Source: Cymbidium sinense
Lineage: Eukaryota; Streptophyta; Magnoliopsida; Asparagales; Orchidaceae
DNA: 64,000 nt
Direction of reading: 5' to 3'
Assembly: GCA_021442155.1 (NCBI GenBank)
Contig: CM038215.1
Coordinates: 210,918,982-210,982,981 of the forward strand
A program made the position numbers and the translations under genes. The notes under the pieces were generated by a model. It had not been told where the DNA came from. It made no database searches and saw nothing but the letters and a program-made list of their open reading frames with translations. Each line of letters starts with the position of its first letter. Positions within the stretch are counted from its first letter, which is position 1. This document shows positions 23,461 to 36,628 of the stretch, piece after piece.

Positions 23461-26400
23461 TAATTTGATTTCATTTGAACAATCTCACACTCTATTGAAC
23501 TTAGGGAAGCCAGAGGAGCCATTGCCAAGTGATCCCAAGCTTCCTAGAGTGATTTCAATTTCTCCATTTTTGGATTTACTCAATTCAAAAATAGGGGAGC
23601 TCCATTGAAAAGCCAACTTACTCCATACTTCAAATCAAGCTAACTCCTCCTTTGAGCTTCATCAGGGGATCAAATCGAATTCACCCAAGCTCTTTCCCAA
23701 GTTCCAAAGGCAAGGGAGGACCACTCTTGATCAAGATCGAGCTCAAGTTAAGGTGGACTTGACCAATAGAAGGATCCATCCAATCTCAAGGCCTCAAACT
23801 CTCAACAAAGTTTCGTCTTCATTAGACGAAGCTTCTCCAAGGGAATCGAGCATCGCTGATCACCTTCGATGAGGTATGCCATTAAACCAAGCTTAATCTA
23901 GATGCGATCTGGTCCTTTGTGAGGAAAGTATCACTGAGATTCTATTAGATGTGATCTGCATGTTGATGGTGTGGGTTGAGTTTCATAAGCTCTCACTGAT
24001 CTTGGATCTTCCTAGAAGATGGACTGTCCATTTCTCATAAAGAAGAATAGGAAGGATCATAGGCCATCCATCCTGCATTTTGGATGGACGGCCATGACAA
24101 ATTATAGATCCCACACAATCCTTTTCCTCCTTTAACCTCAGTTGTCTGATCCTTGATCGGATGAGTGAGGAGAAAGTGCGTAGCACCATCGCTAACGCGG
24201 TGCTATGATGTGATAACTTAAATATCGAATCCCATTACACCACGTGGAAAGCGCATGCCACGTCAGCGGTCCATGTGGCATTGACAGGATTAAATATTTA
24301 ATTAGGCTATTAAATCACCTAATTAATTATGAAAACTTCCTAAATTCATATCTAAGCCTTAAAAAATTAGAACAATATGAAATAAATTGCATTAGATATA
24401 TAATTGAACATAGAATATTCTAAAAATAATTTTCATGGATTTTGAATAGTACTTTTCTCTAGATTTAAGTTTTATTGGGAATATTATTTTGTTAATTACC
24501 CCTTAATTACTCCACTAATCAATCCCAAACTTCTTGTACCTAATTATGAAATGACTCCTACCTCCCCTAATTTTCTTGGGATTTATTGGTGGTTTAATTA
24601 GAGGAATTGCTAGTTCATTCCTTAATCACTTTCTTAATGTAATTGAGCTTAATTAAGGGTATAATTAGTGGTCTAACCCTTTGATTGAGTCAATTAAGTT
24701 TTGATTAAGTGAATATGAGGTTTAAGAAATAATTTTGGGATACTTTTCTTAATATATTCCTTAAACCCTCTTTATTCCTTAATTTAACCTTAATTAAGGG
24801 TTAATTCACTAATTATGAACTTAATTAATTTTATAAAATTCTAAAATCTTCTAGAACTTAATTAATCCATCTTGGTAGATGCTTAGGTGTTCAAGTACGC
24901 AATTAAATAAATCAAAATTCAACTCATGTGTGAGAGGTGTTATGAAATTACTTAAAATAAACCCATTAGCTTAATTAATTTAATCATGAGCCAATACATT
25001 ACCTTTCTTTCCTAGGTGCATTGCTGATTTAAATTCCCTGTGTGATTTTATGTCATATCATTGGCTCATAATTATTTAATTACTTATGCTAAGGTGGTGT
25101 AGGTAAGGAGTAATTAACACACTTAATTCATACCTTAACCTAAGCAACATATAAAAAATCATCTAATAATCCTAAGAATAAACTAAATCAACAAACATAT
25201 GTGAGAATGGGTTGTAGAAAACTCACCTCACAGTTCTCAAATTAAATCAAACTAAAAAAAAATCAAACCATCCTTAAAAAACAACTTGATTTGTTTTAAG
25301 CTTTCTTATTTCATAAGATTATCTTTAGGAATTAATTAGGGTGAATGTGTTTACATGCTTTCATCACTTTAGTTCTTTCCTAACATGCTAAATGTGTATG
25401 CATATGAATTTCATGCATTCATGCATTTCAAAAATCAAATTGAAAATGAAATGTTTTCTTTATGTCAAATTGCATGTTTTGGGTAAAGTAAAGATATGAA
25501 TGACTATTATCACTAATAAATCTGAAACTATTTTTAAAAAACTATAAATCAAACATCTAAATTTGAAAGTGTGCTACTTATAATTATTTATAAGCTTGCA
25601 TGTGGATATAAATTTGAAGATGTGCATAGTGTGGCTTTCCTTCTCTTTTCTTTTGATATAGCTTTGAATTGGATTTGACAAAGTGTATAGTTTATTTGAA
25701 AAGAATACAACACTTGCCTAACCCCCTTCCTATTAATTCCTATGCTATTACCCAAGAAGGACATCCACACTTGTACATATAAATTTTATTAACAAAATAA
25801 ACAAACAAATATAAACTTTTTGCATCTTTCTTTTTTCATTCATTTCTTTTGTACATGTGTTTGTATTTAAGAAAAATGGTATATTAGTCTGGACAACCCT
25901 AGGGTTGTGAAGCTTTAAGTAGCCCTAAGTAGGACTTGTACCTTACACCCCTAGTGCTAACAATGGTGCCATTCTCACTTATGCCTTTCATACATATCTA
26001 TGTGCATGTGAATAATGGATAAAAGAAACCCCTCTTTTCTACTTAATGAAAATCATGCATCATAAAGCATTCCAATTTTCTTAAGTAACATTTCTTAGCA
26101 TTCATCATAAAATGTGCTAATCATTTCCATTTGTATGTATAAATATGCCTAGTATTCATTCATATGCATGTTATATATGTTGGGAAAGAAATAAAGTGAT
26201 ATGTGTTTTGTGATATTAGTTCACTTTACTTAATCTTAAAATGCCTTTCTTGTGAATAGCATTGTTTAGGAAAAATCTAAACTTAAGATTAATTAAAACA
26301 TATAATAAAATATTCACTAAAAAAAAGCAAACATGAATCTACTTTAGAGGTTACTTAGGTAGGAAGAGAAGTTCTTTCTTCCTCGCTTATAACTTAGTAA

Positions 26401-27176
26401 TTAATTGTAGGTTCATTCAAACCTAAACAAATCATCAAATAAAATTAACCCAAATCAACTAAATAACTTAAATGAAACATCCTCTAAGTTGAACATTTTC
26501 ATTCTTAGAAAATCTAAAAAACTTTAAAGCCATAGCTAAGCATACCATAGAAACCTTCTAAAGCACACACATTAGGCTAAGTCACCACTTCTAGCTTTAG
26601 GTTAGGGTGGTGCATAGTTTAATGTTTGTTTTTATTTTGTGATGTAATATTTTAGTCTGGATGTTAGGGTGAATGTGCATAGAATGAATGGTAGGATGAT
26701 TTAGTCTAATCATTATTTTTTATAGGGCATTAAGCTTAAGGGGCATTGTAATAAAAATATATCTTCTTTTTTTGTGCAGGTGCTTATACCCCAAAGAATA
26801 ATCCAATAGGCCAGGTGGACTTAGTTACCCATGTGTGTGGTGCTAAGTCTAATATACATGCTTGGGATTTGTATGATTTGTTTAGCTAATCTCTATTTTG
26901 CAGGTGTTAGTTAGATTTACTTTTCCTTTTCATGTAATTTTTGCAATTAGGATTTTGGAAGGAATGTTATGGGGGATTAGGATGAGCATTGGTCATAAGA
27001 TTACATCTTATGTAACATGTGAAGCCTTTGGAGCAACCACCTTCCAACTATCCAAAAGAAGGAACCAAAATAAGAAAGAAGAAATAAGAAAGAAGAAAAG
27101 AAGAACTGAAGACCCCCATAACATGAATTTCCTTACTTGATTGCAAATTAATTCATTTATAATTCGGATTGTATAA

Positions 27177-27195
27177 GGGTAGAGATCAGCTACCC
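27177..27195 (+). repeat. Conserved LTR hairpin (copy B)
   Basis: GGGTAGAGATCAGCTACCC; same position in the LTR as the hairpin at 3371-3389, following TTGTATAA. Confidence 0.6.
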
Positions 27196-28710
27196 AATTT
27201 ATTTTTGGGTTTGTGGGGTGGTGCCTGATCACAAATAGTATTTTATTCTTTTGTGTTAGCTTTATAAAATGTTTGAAGTTTGTTTAGCTTGTGCATTAAG
27301 ATGACATATTTTTCTAGTTTCTTCCTTGCTTTATGTATGACCTGGATGATGATCAGGCTCTTAGGGACAAATAAATCTTCTACCAAATTAAACAACTCAA
27401 AATTAAAAATAAATAATTCATAACCTCACCTAAAGCTCAGGCTAAAAATCAAGATAAAAGAATTAGCAACCCCTCAGCTGGATGAGTATTTCTTTTATAA
27501 CATCATGCATAAAAGCATATTATTTCACTCTTGATTGGAGGGCTTCCACCTTTTCCAGAGAACTTGGCTTGACCTTTGAGAGCCATGATGAAAATACACC
27601 TTCCCCTTCTTACTGATTTTGGCCCATAATCTTGCTTCTCATGCATTAGGCATATGAATCCTATAAGCCTAAGTAAAATGATTGTCTAAAAATAAAAATA
27701 AAATGTAATATGAGTTGCATTAGATCTAGATCATTTTTCATGCCTTACATGATCTAGTGTCTTAGAGAGTGAGTTTAAGGACTTAGTCTCTTTCTAAATA
27801 CTAACATCCTAACTATCTTGCATAAAGCATATGACTTGCCTACATGAATTTAAAATCATGGGAGGAGTTAATTACAAGCCACAACCAGGCGGTTGTAAGT
27901 CAAAGTAGTCAGGTGATTTGTCCTCTTTTGTGGAGGCAAACCAAATACCCAATTTTTCCTTAGACTTAGATTGTGCTGTTGATACTTGCCAAAGCTCCTT
28001 AGATTTAGTTTTAAAGGTTATTTCTTCCTTCTATGGGCCATAAGCATAAATCCTCACCTCTTAGACATTTCCATGACCTTGTATCATGGAATTGTAAGCC
28101 CTAGAATTCTAATAAAAATTCAACTCAAATAAATAAATCAATTTGAAAAACATAAAGCCCAACCATAGGATAGAGATGCTAGTTTCTAGCATCATGAGCA
28201 TCTCCTACTTATCTTCCTTTGGCTAATAACTCTCTTTGATCAATCCCATTTGATCTTCCAAAATAAACTAATCGATTGATAGTCCTACCTATTGAAATCT
28301 TTGGAGACAACGATCATTTACCTTAATCGAGAGTATTCCTAAGGAATCTCATTCCTTAGGATGTAATTAACTATGGGGGCTTGCCTCCATAGGGAACTTA
28401 ACAAACCTAGTTTAAACTAAACTCTACTTTACTTTTTGATGTAAAGTAGGGGAAGAATCTCTAGTACATATATAGACTCATTATCCTTAGGAGTCCTTAT
28501 TGAGGTGATTAAGTCCATTATAGGGTGGTGACTTCTATCTTTTGAGATACAAATCTCTTCAATGTCATCAATCACAGAACATCGCGATCTATTGGTGTCC
28601 AAATACATAAAGAGTATATTTCTATCTTCATTTTATTCTGCATATATTGAAGATGGAAGTATACATTCTTTAGAAAAATTGAATTGAATGAATGAAAAAT
28701 TTTCACCACA

Positions 28711-28870
28711 TGATGTTAGACCAAAGATGTCTTCTTGAATATCTAGTGCATGCTGCATAAACAAAGGTTGCATATATTGAGTAATTGCTGTAGGTAATAC
28801 ATGTATGGAGAAATTGAGGATCATCGAGCAAAAGATCAACATGGAAGGGGTGTTTTCAAAAGAGCAAAAT
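28711..28870 (-). pseudogene. Upstream endonuclease part of the split LINE
   Basis: On the minus strand this gives DDPQFLHTCITYSNYS then IYATFVYAACTRYSRRHLWSN. This is the endonuclease segment (VYA-C---RR-LW) that precedes GDFN in plant L1-type ORF2. It continues into 21115 once LTR B and one TGATG copy are removed. To the right the LINE similarity stops near 28870, so the 5' part of the element is missing or too diverged. Confidence 0.75.
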
Positions 28871-29311
28871 CATATTATTGTAGTTTTGTAAGATGTGGAA
28901 TTTTATGAACTTCCTTATGAGTTTATCAAAACATTGAGGATGGATGAGAGGTTCAAGGATGAAAAAGATGTTAAGATTATGTGTCTTAATGAGACTAGAG
29001 CCCCTAAAGGCTAGTCATGTTTGGAATACTTAGAGCCCTTAAAGGCTCTTGTAGTAATCCTATCTAGGCAGTCATCCAAATTTGCTAAGATTCCAGCTGT
29101 GGAGTTGCTGCCTAGGTGGGATGCACCATTTAGATTTACCCTTACCATTGACTCTTTTAAACTCAGGCTCCATTGACTCCATATCTATCCACTATATAGC
29201 TCCAAACTATCATATGACTTTATCTAGTAGAAGCCACTCAAGCCAATGATAACGATTAATCTATGTTATATTACAACTTCTAATGTGTATGAATTAGACA
29301 CTCGAAGCATG
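28871..29311. other. Unassigned segment between LINE and LTR C
   Basis: I find no family signature. The plus strand has a semi-open frame (FYELPYEFIKTLRMDERF, then further on KFAKIPAVELLPRWDAPF) broken by stops. It may be a remnant of another retroelement, but nothing identifies it. Confidence 0.35.
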
Positions 29312-32300
29312 ATTTGCCTACCCTATAGCTTGAACCAAATTCCTCTCTTCCTTCCTTCAAGTCAAACTTAAATCAATTCCAACTTAATTTGTTTTCTCCG
29401 AATTCAAATCAATTCCAAATGATTAAAATCCATGATTGAAACAAATGATTGATGCTTATGATTGAAATTCCCAGTTCAAAATATTTCCTAAGTCCTTTGA
29501 TTCCCTCTCATAGACTTAGCCTATATCAAATCTAAATCAATTTAAATTCAAGGAATTTTTTCACAACCCATTTATATTCTCATTTATATTCACATATATA
29601 AATGAAATATAAATTTAAATCAATCAAACCAAATTCCCAATTCAAATCCAAATCAAAATCATTCCAAAGTCACTTTGACTCCCTTTTATGGACTTAGCTC
29701 AAATCAAGTTTAAATCACTTAAAATTCATGAAATTTTCTCATAACCCATTTATATTCTTATTTATATTCACAAATATAAACGAAATATAAATTTAAATAT
29801 CCAAAACCAAATCCAAAAATCAAACTCAAACTCATTCAAAATTCAACCTAAGCCTTTCAAGTCAAATTTTTGAACTTAGCCAAATCAAATTCAAACCAAG
29901 CTAAACTCTTGATTTTTCTTCATAATTCAATCAATCCTTCAATCATGGATCCAAATATAAACATACACTTCAATCACCAAACCAAAACTAAATCCAAAAA
30001 TCAAACCCAAGTCAAGCTCATGTTCACCCTTTTGAACTTAAAATTGTCAAATAAATCAAAACATATTTGACTTCAAACCACTTGCAAATAGATTTATATT
30101 TCAATCATAAGTCCATATGTGAGTTCAATCCAACTCAAATCAAGCATTGACCAAGCCATTTGACCTACTTAGGCTCACTTGACCCAAAGTGACCTAAAGT
30201 ACCCTTATGAGCCAAATTCTAATCCTAACCAAGTTGGATTGAACTAAGCCTCACATTGTGAACAACAATCATCATAAGATGATCAATCACTCAAATTGGG
30301 TCAAACTAAGTCAAACCTAAGAATTGATGAAGTCAACACTTCACTAAAATGAAACCTAAACTATCCAAAATCCCTCATAGACTAAATTGATTGAAACCAT
30401 TGATCAAAACTCATTCATGACCAATGTTTGAACTTGACTAAGTCATCATTTGAGCCTAACCTAGCCTAGTTGGTCACTTGACCTAAAAAGTCAAAATGTG
30501 TCAAAACTTGATCTAAGCCAAATTGATTGAAACCAATGGGTCAAGGTCATTCTGAAATGATCGTTGAACTTGACCAAAGCTCCAATTGGTCAACTAGACC
30601 TAACCTAGCCTAATTGACCTTGAACCCAACTTGACCTAAAAGGTCATATTGAGCCAAAATCAAATTAAACCAAAATTGATTGGAAATAAAGATACCAATC
30701 ATTTTCATATGACTAATGAAACCTTAACCATTCCATGAACTAACCCAAATATGTCAAATGGGTCAAATTGGTCAACTTGACCCATTTAACCTAAATGAAC
30801 TCAATTGAACCAAAACCAAATATAAATCAAATTCAACCAAACCAAAACCACCAACACATTTCAAATGATCATATGAAAGTGACTCAACCCTTGGTTTGAC
30901 CCAATTTGGCCAATTGGTCAACTTGACCCAAGTTGACCCATTTTGACCTAAATGGGTCAACATGAGCCAAATCATATTAAATCAACTCCAAATCCATTGA
31001 AACTTGGCCCAACCCATTTTTCAATCATACCAAACATATTGAAATTGAAACCCAAGCCAAATGACCATTTTACCTCTAGGCCATAGGGTAAATTTTGGCC
31101 AAATTCACTTGGAATTTGGTCAAATCCTCTTCATGACCACTTGGCACTCTCTTAGTGGACCAAGTGAAAACTAGTGAGTGTGGTGCACCTAACCCAATGG
31201 GTTTGGGCAACCCAACCTAAGGATAAAACTGACCACCTCACTTGAAATTAAGCATATAAAATCCATCCTCCACTCAATTAAGGCACATGGGAGCTCCAGT
31301 AATCCACTCTACACTCAAAATTGACCCATGTACAACTTCTAATAGCCTAACAAACTGATCCAATCTGGCCAATTGATCAAAAATGATAAAGGTAGGCTCG
31401 ACCATTCGATTGCTCTAGAGGGAGATATACTCTCCCTAATTTCATTACAATTCATCACTCTCCAATTTGATTGAGCTTAGGGAAGCCAGTGGAACTATTT
31501 CCAAGTATCCCCAAGCTTCCTAGGGTGATTTTGAATTTCCATTTCGATTTTCATTGAAAAAATAAACTCTCAAATTCCTCCATCCAATACTCAAAAGCAA
31601 TCTAATTCTTCCATTAAGCACCCTCAGAGGATCAAATCGAACTCACTCCAAGCTTCATTCAAGTTCTCCAAGCAAGGGAGGAGTGTTCTTCATCAAGACC
31701 AAGCCCACTTGAAGGTGAACTTGGCGTGTAGTAAGATCCATCCAATTTCAACACCTCAAAACTTCAACAAGGCTTCATCTCTACTAGACTAAGCTACTTC
31801 AAGGGAATCAAGCACTGGTGATAGCCTCTGGCGAGGTATTCCATTAAATCGAGCATAATTTCATCTCCTCTTGGTCCTTTGTGAAGTGAAGTTTAATCCC
31901 ATGAGAAACTAGCCATTAGATGTGATCTCCCTTGCATGATGATGGTGTGGGTATGTTTTGAGTTCAATCTGAGCTCAATCGAGCTCGGATTTTGCCATGG
32001 AAGGTGGACTCCCCTTCCCACAAGAGAACTGGATGAATCACGTCCATCACATTTTGGATGACCATGATTAAAACACGTAGATCCATGGATTAATCCTTTA
32101 ATATGTTTAATCTCAAGCCCCGATCCTTGATCTGGATGAATAGAGAGAAAGGAACCGCCGATGTCGCTATGATGTGATATTTAAATAGCCTCTCCCGTGC
32201 CACATGGAAAGCCGTGTCAACGATCGCCTATATAATTAGGGAATTAATTATCTAATTAATCATGAAAACTTCAAATATTCATATATAATTGTAGAAAAAT

Positions 32301-35300
32301 AAAAAAATGTGAAATAAATTGCATATGAAAGATAATTGAATGTAGAATATTATAAAACTGTTTTGATGGATTTTGAATAGTGTTATTTTCTGAATTTGTG
32401 TTTTATTGGAAATTCAATTAAAATAATTACTATTTGATTATTCGATTAATTAATCTCAAAATTCTTATGTGTATTTAGTGGGATGACTTCTGCCTCCCCT
32501 AATTTTCTTGGGATTTATTAATGGTTTAATTAGGATAATTGCTGGATTTATTCCTAATTACTCTCCCAATGTAATTAAGCCTAATTAAGTGTGTAATCAA
32601 TGGTTTAATCCCTTGATTGAGTTAAGATTTGTTTAAATGAATAGGAGGTTTAGGGAATAATTTTGGGATATTTTTCTTAAGATATTCCTTAAACCCCCTC
32701 TTTCTTCCTTAATCCAAATTTACTTAAGGATCAATCCACTAATTACCTACCTAATGAATTTGATAAAATTCTAAAACCTTCCAGAACTTAACTAACTCAT
32801 CTTTGGGTAGTGCTTAGTGTTCAATAACAAGTATATTGAGAAAATCAAAATCCAACTCACATGTGTGGAGGGGTTATGAAAGTACTTAATTTAAACAATT
32901 TCATGACCCCCTTTCTTTCTTAGGTGCATTAATTTAAAATTCCTTATGTGGTTTTATGTCATCCAATGGCTCATAATTATTTGGTTAAGTATGCTAAAGT
33001 GGTGTAGGTAAGGGGTAATTAACACACTTAATTCACACCTTAACCTAAAAAAAATATAAAAATCACCCAATGATCCTAAGAACAAACTAAATTAACTCAC
33101 ATATGGGGGAAATGGGTTAGGACCATCAAACATTCCTTCACATTTCCTAGATCAAACATAAATTAAATTCAAAACAAAAAATCACATTAAACAAACTTTG
33201 ATTCACTTTGAACTTTCTTATTTCATAAGATTGTCTGTAAAAATTAATTAGGGTGAATGAATTTGCATTGCTTTCATCACTTTATTTCTTTCATAGCATT
33301 ATAAATGTGTGTGTTATATGAAAATCATGCATCCATCCCTTTTAAAACTCAAATTAAAATGAAATGTTTCCTTTATGTCAAATTACATGTTTTGGCTAAA
33401 GTAAAAAATATGAATGGCTATTATCACTATTAAATTCAAAATTATTTTCAAAAATTATAAATTAAATATCAAAAATGAAAGGTATGCTACTTATAGTTTA
33501 TTTATAAGCTTGTATGTGAATATAAAAATGTGCCTTATGTTTGCTTCTTTTCTTTCCTTTTAACATGGATTTGGATAAGATTTGCAAAGTGTATAGTTCT
33601 TTTAAAAGAATAAAAAACTTGCTTAAAATCTACTCTTATCCTCATCCATGTTATAACTTAAGAAGGATCTTAAATCTACACACATAAATTGCATAAACAA
33701 ACCAAAAATTAAATAAACATAAATTTTGCATCTTTCTTTTTTCATTTATTTCTTTTGCACATGCATATGTATTTAAGGAAAGTAGTATATTAGTCTGGAC
33801 TACCCTGGGGTTGCGAGGCTTTAAGTAGCCCTAAGTAGTTCTTATACCTTACACCCCTGGTGCTAACAATGGCGTCATACTCACTTATGCCTTTTATACA
33901 TACACATGTGCATATGAATTAAGGATAAAAGGAAACCCTTCTTTTCTACTTAATGAAAATCATGCATCATAAGGCATTCTAATTTTCTTAAGTAACATTT
34001 CTTAGCATTCATCATAAACTATGCTAAACATCTTCATTTATATGTATAGATATGCTTAGGATTCATTCATATGCATGTTATACATGCTGGGAAAGAATTG
34101 AAGTAATGTGTGTTTTATGATATTAATTCACTTTACTTAATCTTAAGATGCCTTTCTTTTTGAATAGGTTTGTTTAGATTTATTCTAAACTTAGGATTAA
34201 TTAAAATATATAATAAAACATTCATTAAACAAAATGAAACATAACCTACTTTAGAAATTACTTAAGGTAGGGAAAGAAAGAGAAGTTCTCTTCTCTTTTC
34301 CCTCTCTTTATAACTTAATAATTAATTGTAGGATTCACTCAAACCTAATCAAAAATACAAATTAGAATAAACCTAAAGCAACTAAACAACTTAAATTGAA
34401 ATCATCCTCTAAGTAGAACATTTTCATACTTAGGAAATCTAAACCTTAAAGCCATAGATTTAACATACCACACAAACCTTTTAAAGCACACACATTAGGC
34501 TAAGGCACCACTTCTAGCTTTAGATAAGGGTGGTGCATGGTTTGATGTTTGCTTTTTATTTTATGATAGTTTGTTTTGGTCTCGATGTTAGGGTGTATGT
34601 GTATAGACAGAATGGTAGGACGATTTAGTCTAACCATTATCTTTTGCAGGGGATTGTGCTTAAGGGGTGTTGTAATAAATAAAAATATAAATACTTTTGT
34701 CGTGTAGGTGCTTCTACCCCTATGCATAATCCAATGGGCTAGGTGGACTTGGTTACCCATATGCAAGGTACTAAGTTCAACACACATGCTTGGGAATTGA
34801 ATGGTTTGTTTAGATAATCTCTCTTTTGTAGGTATTAGTTAGATTTAATTTTCCTTTTCATGTACTTTTGTAATTAGTATTTTGGAATGATTGTTATGGG
34901 AGATTAGGATGAACATCGGTCATAAGATTTTATCTTATGTACCATGTGAAGCCTTTGGAGAAACCACATTCCAAAAATCTAAAAGAAGGAATCAAAAGAA
35001 GAAAGAAGAAAGAGGAAATAAAAAAAGAAGAAATGAAGACCCCATAACATGAATTCCTTGCTTAATTGTAATTAATTCATTTATAATTCGAGTTGTATAA
35101 GGGTAGAGCTCAGCTACCCAATTTATTTTCGAGTTTGTGGGTGGTGCCTCACCATAAATGGCCATTTATTCTTTTGCATTAGCTTTATAAAATGTTTGAC
35201 ATTTTGCTTAGCTTATGCATTAAGATGGCATCCTTTTCCTAGTTTCATTTTTGCTTGATGTATGGCCTGGATGACGATTAGGATATTAAGGAAAAATAAA

Positions 35301-36628
35301 TCTTCTACCAAATTAATCGACTCAAAATTAAAAATAAATAACTCATAACCTCACTTAAAGTCTAAGTTAAAATCACGATAAATGATTTAGTAACCCCTTT
35401 GCTGGATGTGTACTTTTTTTTCTAACATCATGCATAAAAGTATATTATTTTCACTCTTGATTAGAGGGATTCTACCTTTGCCAAAGAACTTGGCTTGACC
35501 TGTGAGAGCCATGGTAGAAACACGCCTCCTTATCTAACTGATTTTGGCCCATAATCTTATTTCTCATGCATTAGGCATATGAATCCTATAGCCTAAGTCA
35601 AATGATTGTCCAAATTAAAAGTAAAACATGTGAAAATTTTTCATTAGATTTAAGTCATTTGAAGCATGTCTTTACATAATCTAGTTTCTTAGGGAGTGTG
35701 TATAAGGACTTAGTCTCTTTCTAAATAAATAATAACCTTGCTATCTTGCATAAACATATGACTTGTCTACATATTTTAAAACTGTAGGAGAAGTTAGTTG
35801 GCGGCCACCCCCAGGCTGTTGTAAGTCCAACAATTGGGTGGTTTATCCTTTCTTGTGGTGGTAAACCAAATACTCTTTTTTTTTCTTAGATTGTGGTGGT
35901 AAACCCTAAACCCTAGATTTAGATTCTGAGGTTGCTTCTCCTCTTTACGAGCTACAAGTATAAATTCTCACCTCTTAGGCATTTCCATAGCCTTGTACCA
36001 TGGAATTATAAGCTCTAGCATTCTAATGAAAATTCAACTCAAACACATTAATTTAATTTCAAAAATGTAAAGCCTAATCATAGGGTTGTTTGGGATGCTT
36101 ACTAGGCTTCCTAGTATTTTAAGCATTCCCTACTTATTTTCATTTATCTTCGATAAGAACTCCCTCCTCTCATTTAACTTTCTAAAAATAAACTAATCAA
36201 TTGATAGTCCTATCATTTCAAAATATTTGGAGACAATAATCATTTACCTTAATCAAGAGTATTTATAGGGAATCCCATTCCTTAGGATGTAATATATATG
36301 AGAGATTGCCCCTATAGGGAGCTTAACGAACCCAGTTCAAAATAAACCCTACTTTACTTTTTCATGTAAAGTAGGGGAAGAATCTCTGGTATATATGCAG
36401 ACCCATTGTCCTTAGGAGTCCTTATTCAGGTGATTAGGTCCATTATAGGGTGGTGACTTCTATCTTTCAAGATAGTACACCTCTCCTCAATGTCACACCT
36501 GATCACCCTAATAAGAACATATGCGGATCTACGTGATGTCTAAATACAAAGGGTATATTTCTATCTTCATTTTATCCACATAGATTGAAGATTGAAGTAT
36601 ACACTTAGAAATGAAAATTTTTACCACA
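29312..36628 (+). mobile_element. LTR copy C (7.3 kb), 5' end lost
   Basis: It aligns with LTR B from ATTTGCCTACCCTATAGCTT onward and with all later landmarks: the TTGAC array at 30000-30970, an inverted repeat at 31418-31436, a CTGGACTACCC-GGCTTTAAGTAGCC block near 33800, a purine tract near 34985-35035, and a hairpin at 35101-35119. It ends TTTTTACCACA at 36628. The first ~180 bases present in B and E are absent. No internal element sequence follows, so it is probably also a solo LTR. An exact target-site duplication is not seen: GTCAC follows the end, while only GACAC lies upstream at about 29297-29301. By eye it is closer to E than to B. Confidence 0.85.
35101..35119 (+). repeat. Conserved LTR hairpin (copy C)
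   Basis: GGGTAGAGCTCAGCTACCC, the most symmetrical of the five hairpin copies. Confidence 0.6.

Larger units (their letters stand above)
21116..28710 (+). mobile_element. Solo LTR copy B (7.6 kb) of the long-LTR gypsy family
   Basis: It starts TGTCGATCTC, ends TTTCACCACA, and is flanked by an exact TGATG duplication at 21111-21115 and 28711-28715. Removing it and one TGATG rejoins the minus-strand LINE endonuclease frame (ATNISQSC-like segment next to RRHLWSN). That is strong evidence for a complete solo LTR inserted into the LINE. Order inside: AT-rich pyrimidine stretches; a TTGAC-rich block at 22020-22980; an inverted repeat at 23442-23460; a G-box at 24241-24246; TTAATTAA-rich sequence at 24290-24800; a CTGGACAACCC/GGCTTTAAGTAGCC-like block near 25890; a purine tract near 27055-27110; and a hairpin at 27177-27195. 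No protein-coding region is credible. Confidence 0.92.

Noticed and set aside
27177..27195. GGGTAGAG...CTACCC as part of a tRNA gene (D-arm-like)
   Set aside because: No acceptor stem, anticodon arm or T-arm (GGTTCGAAT) lies at the right spacing.
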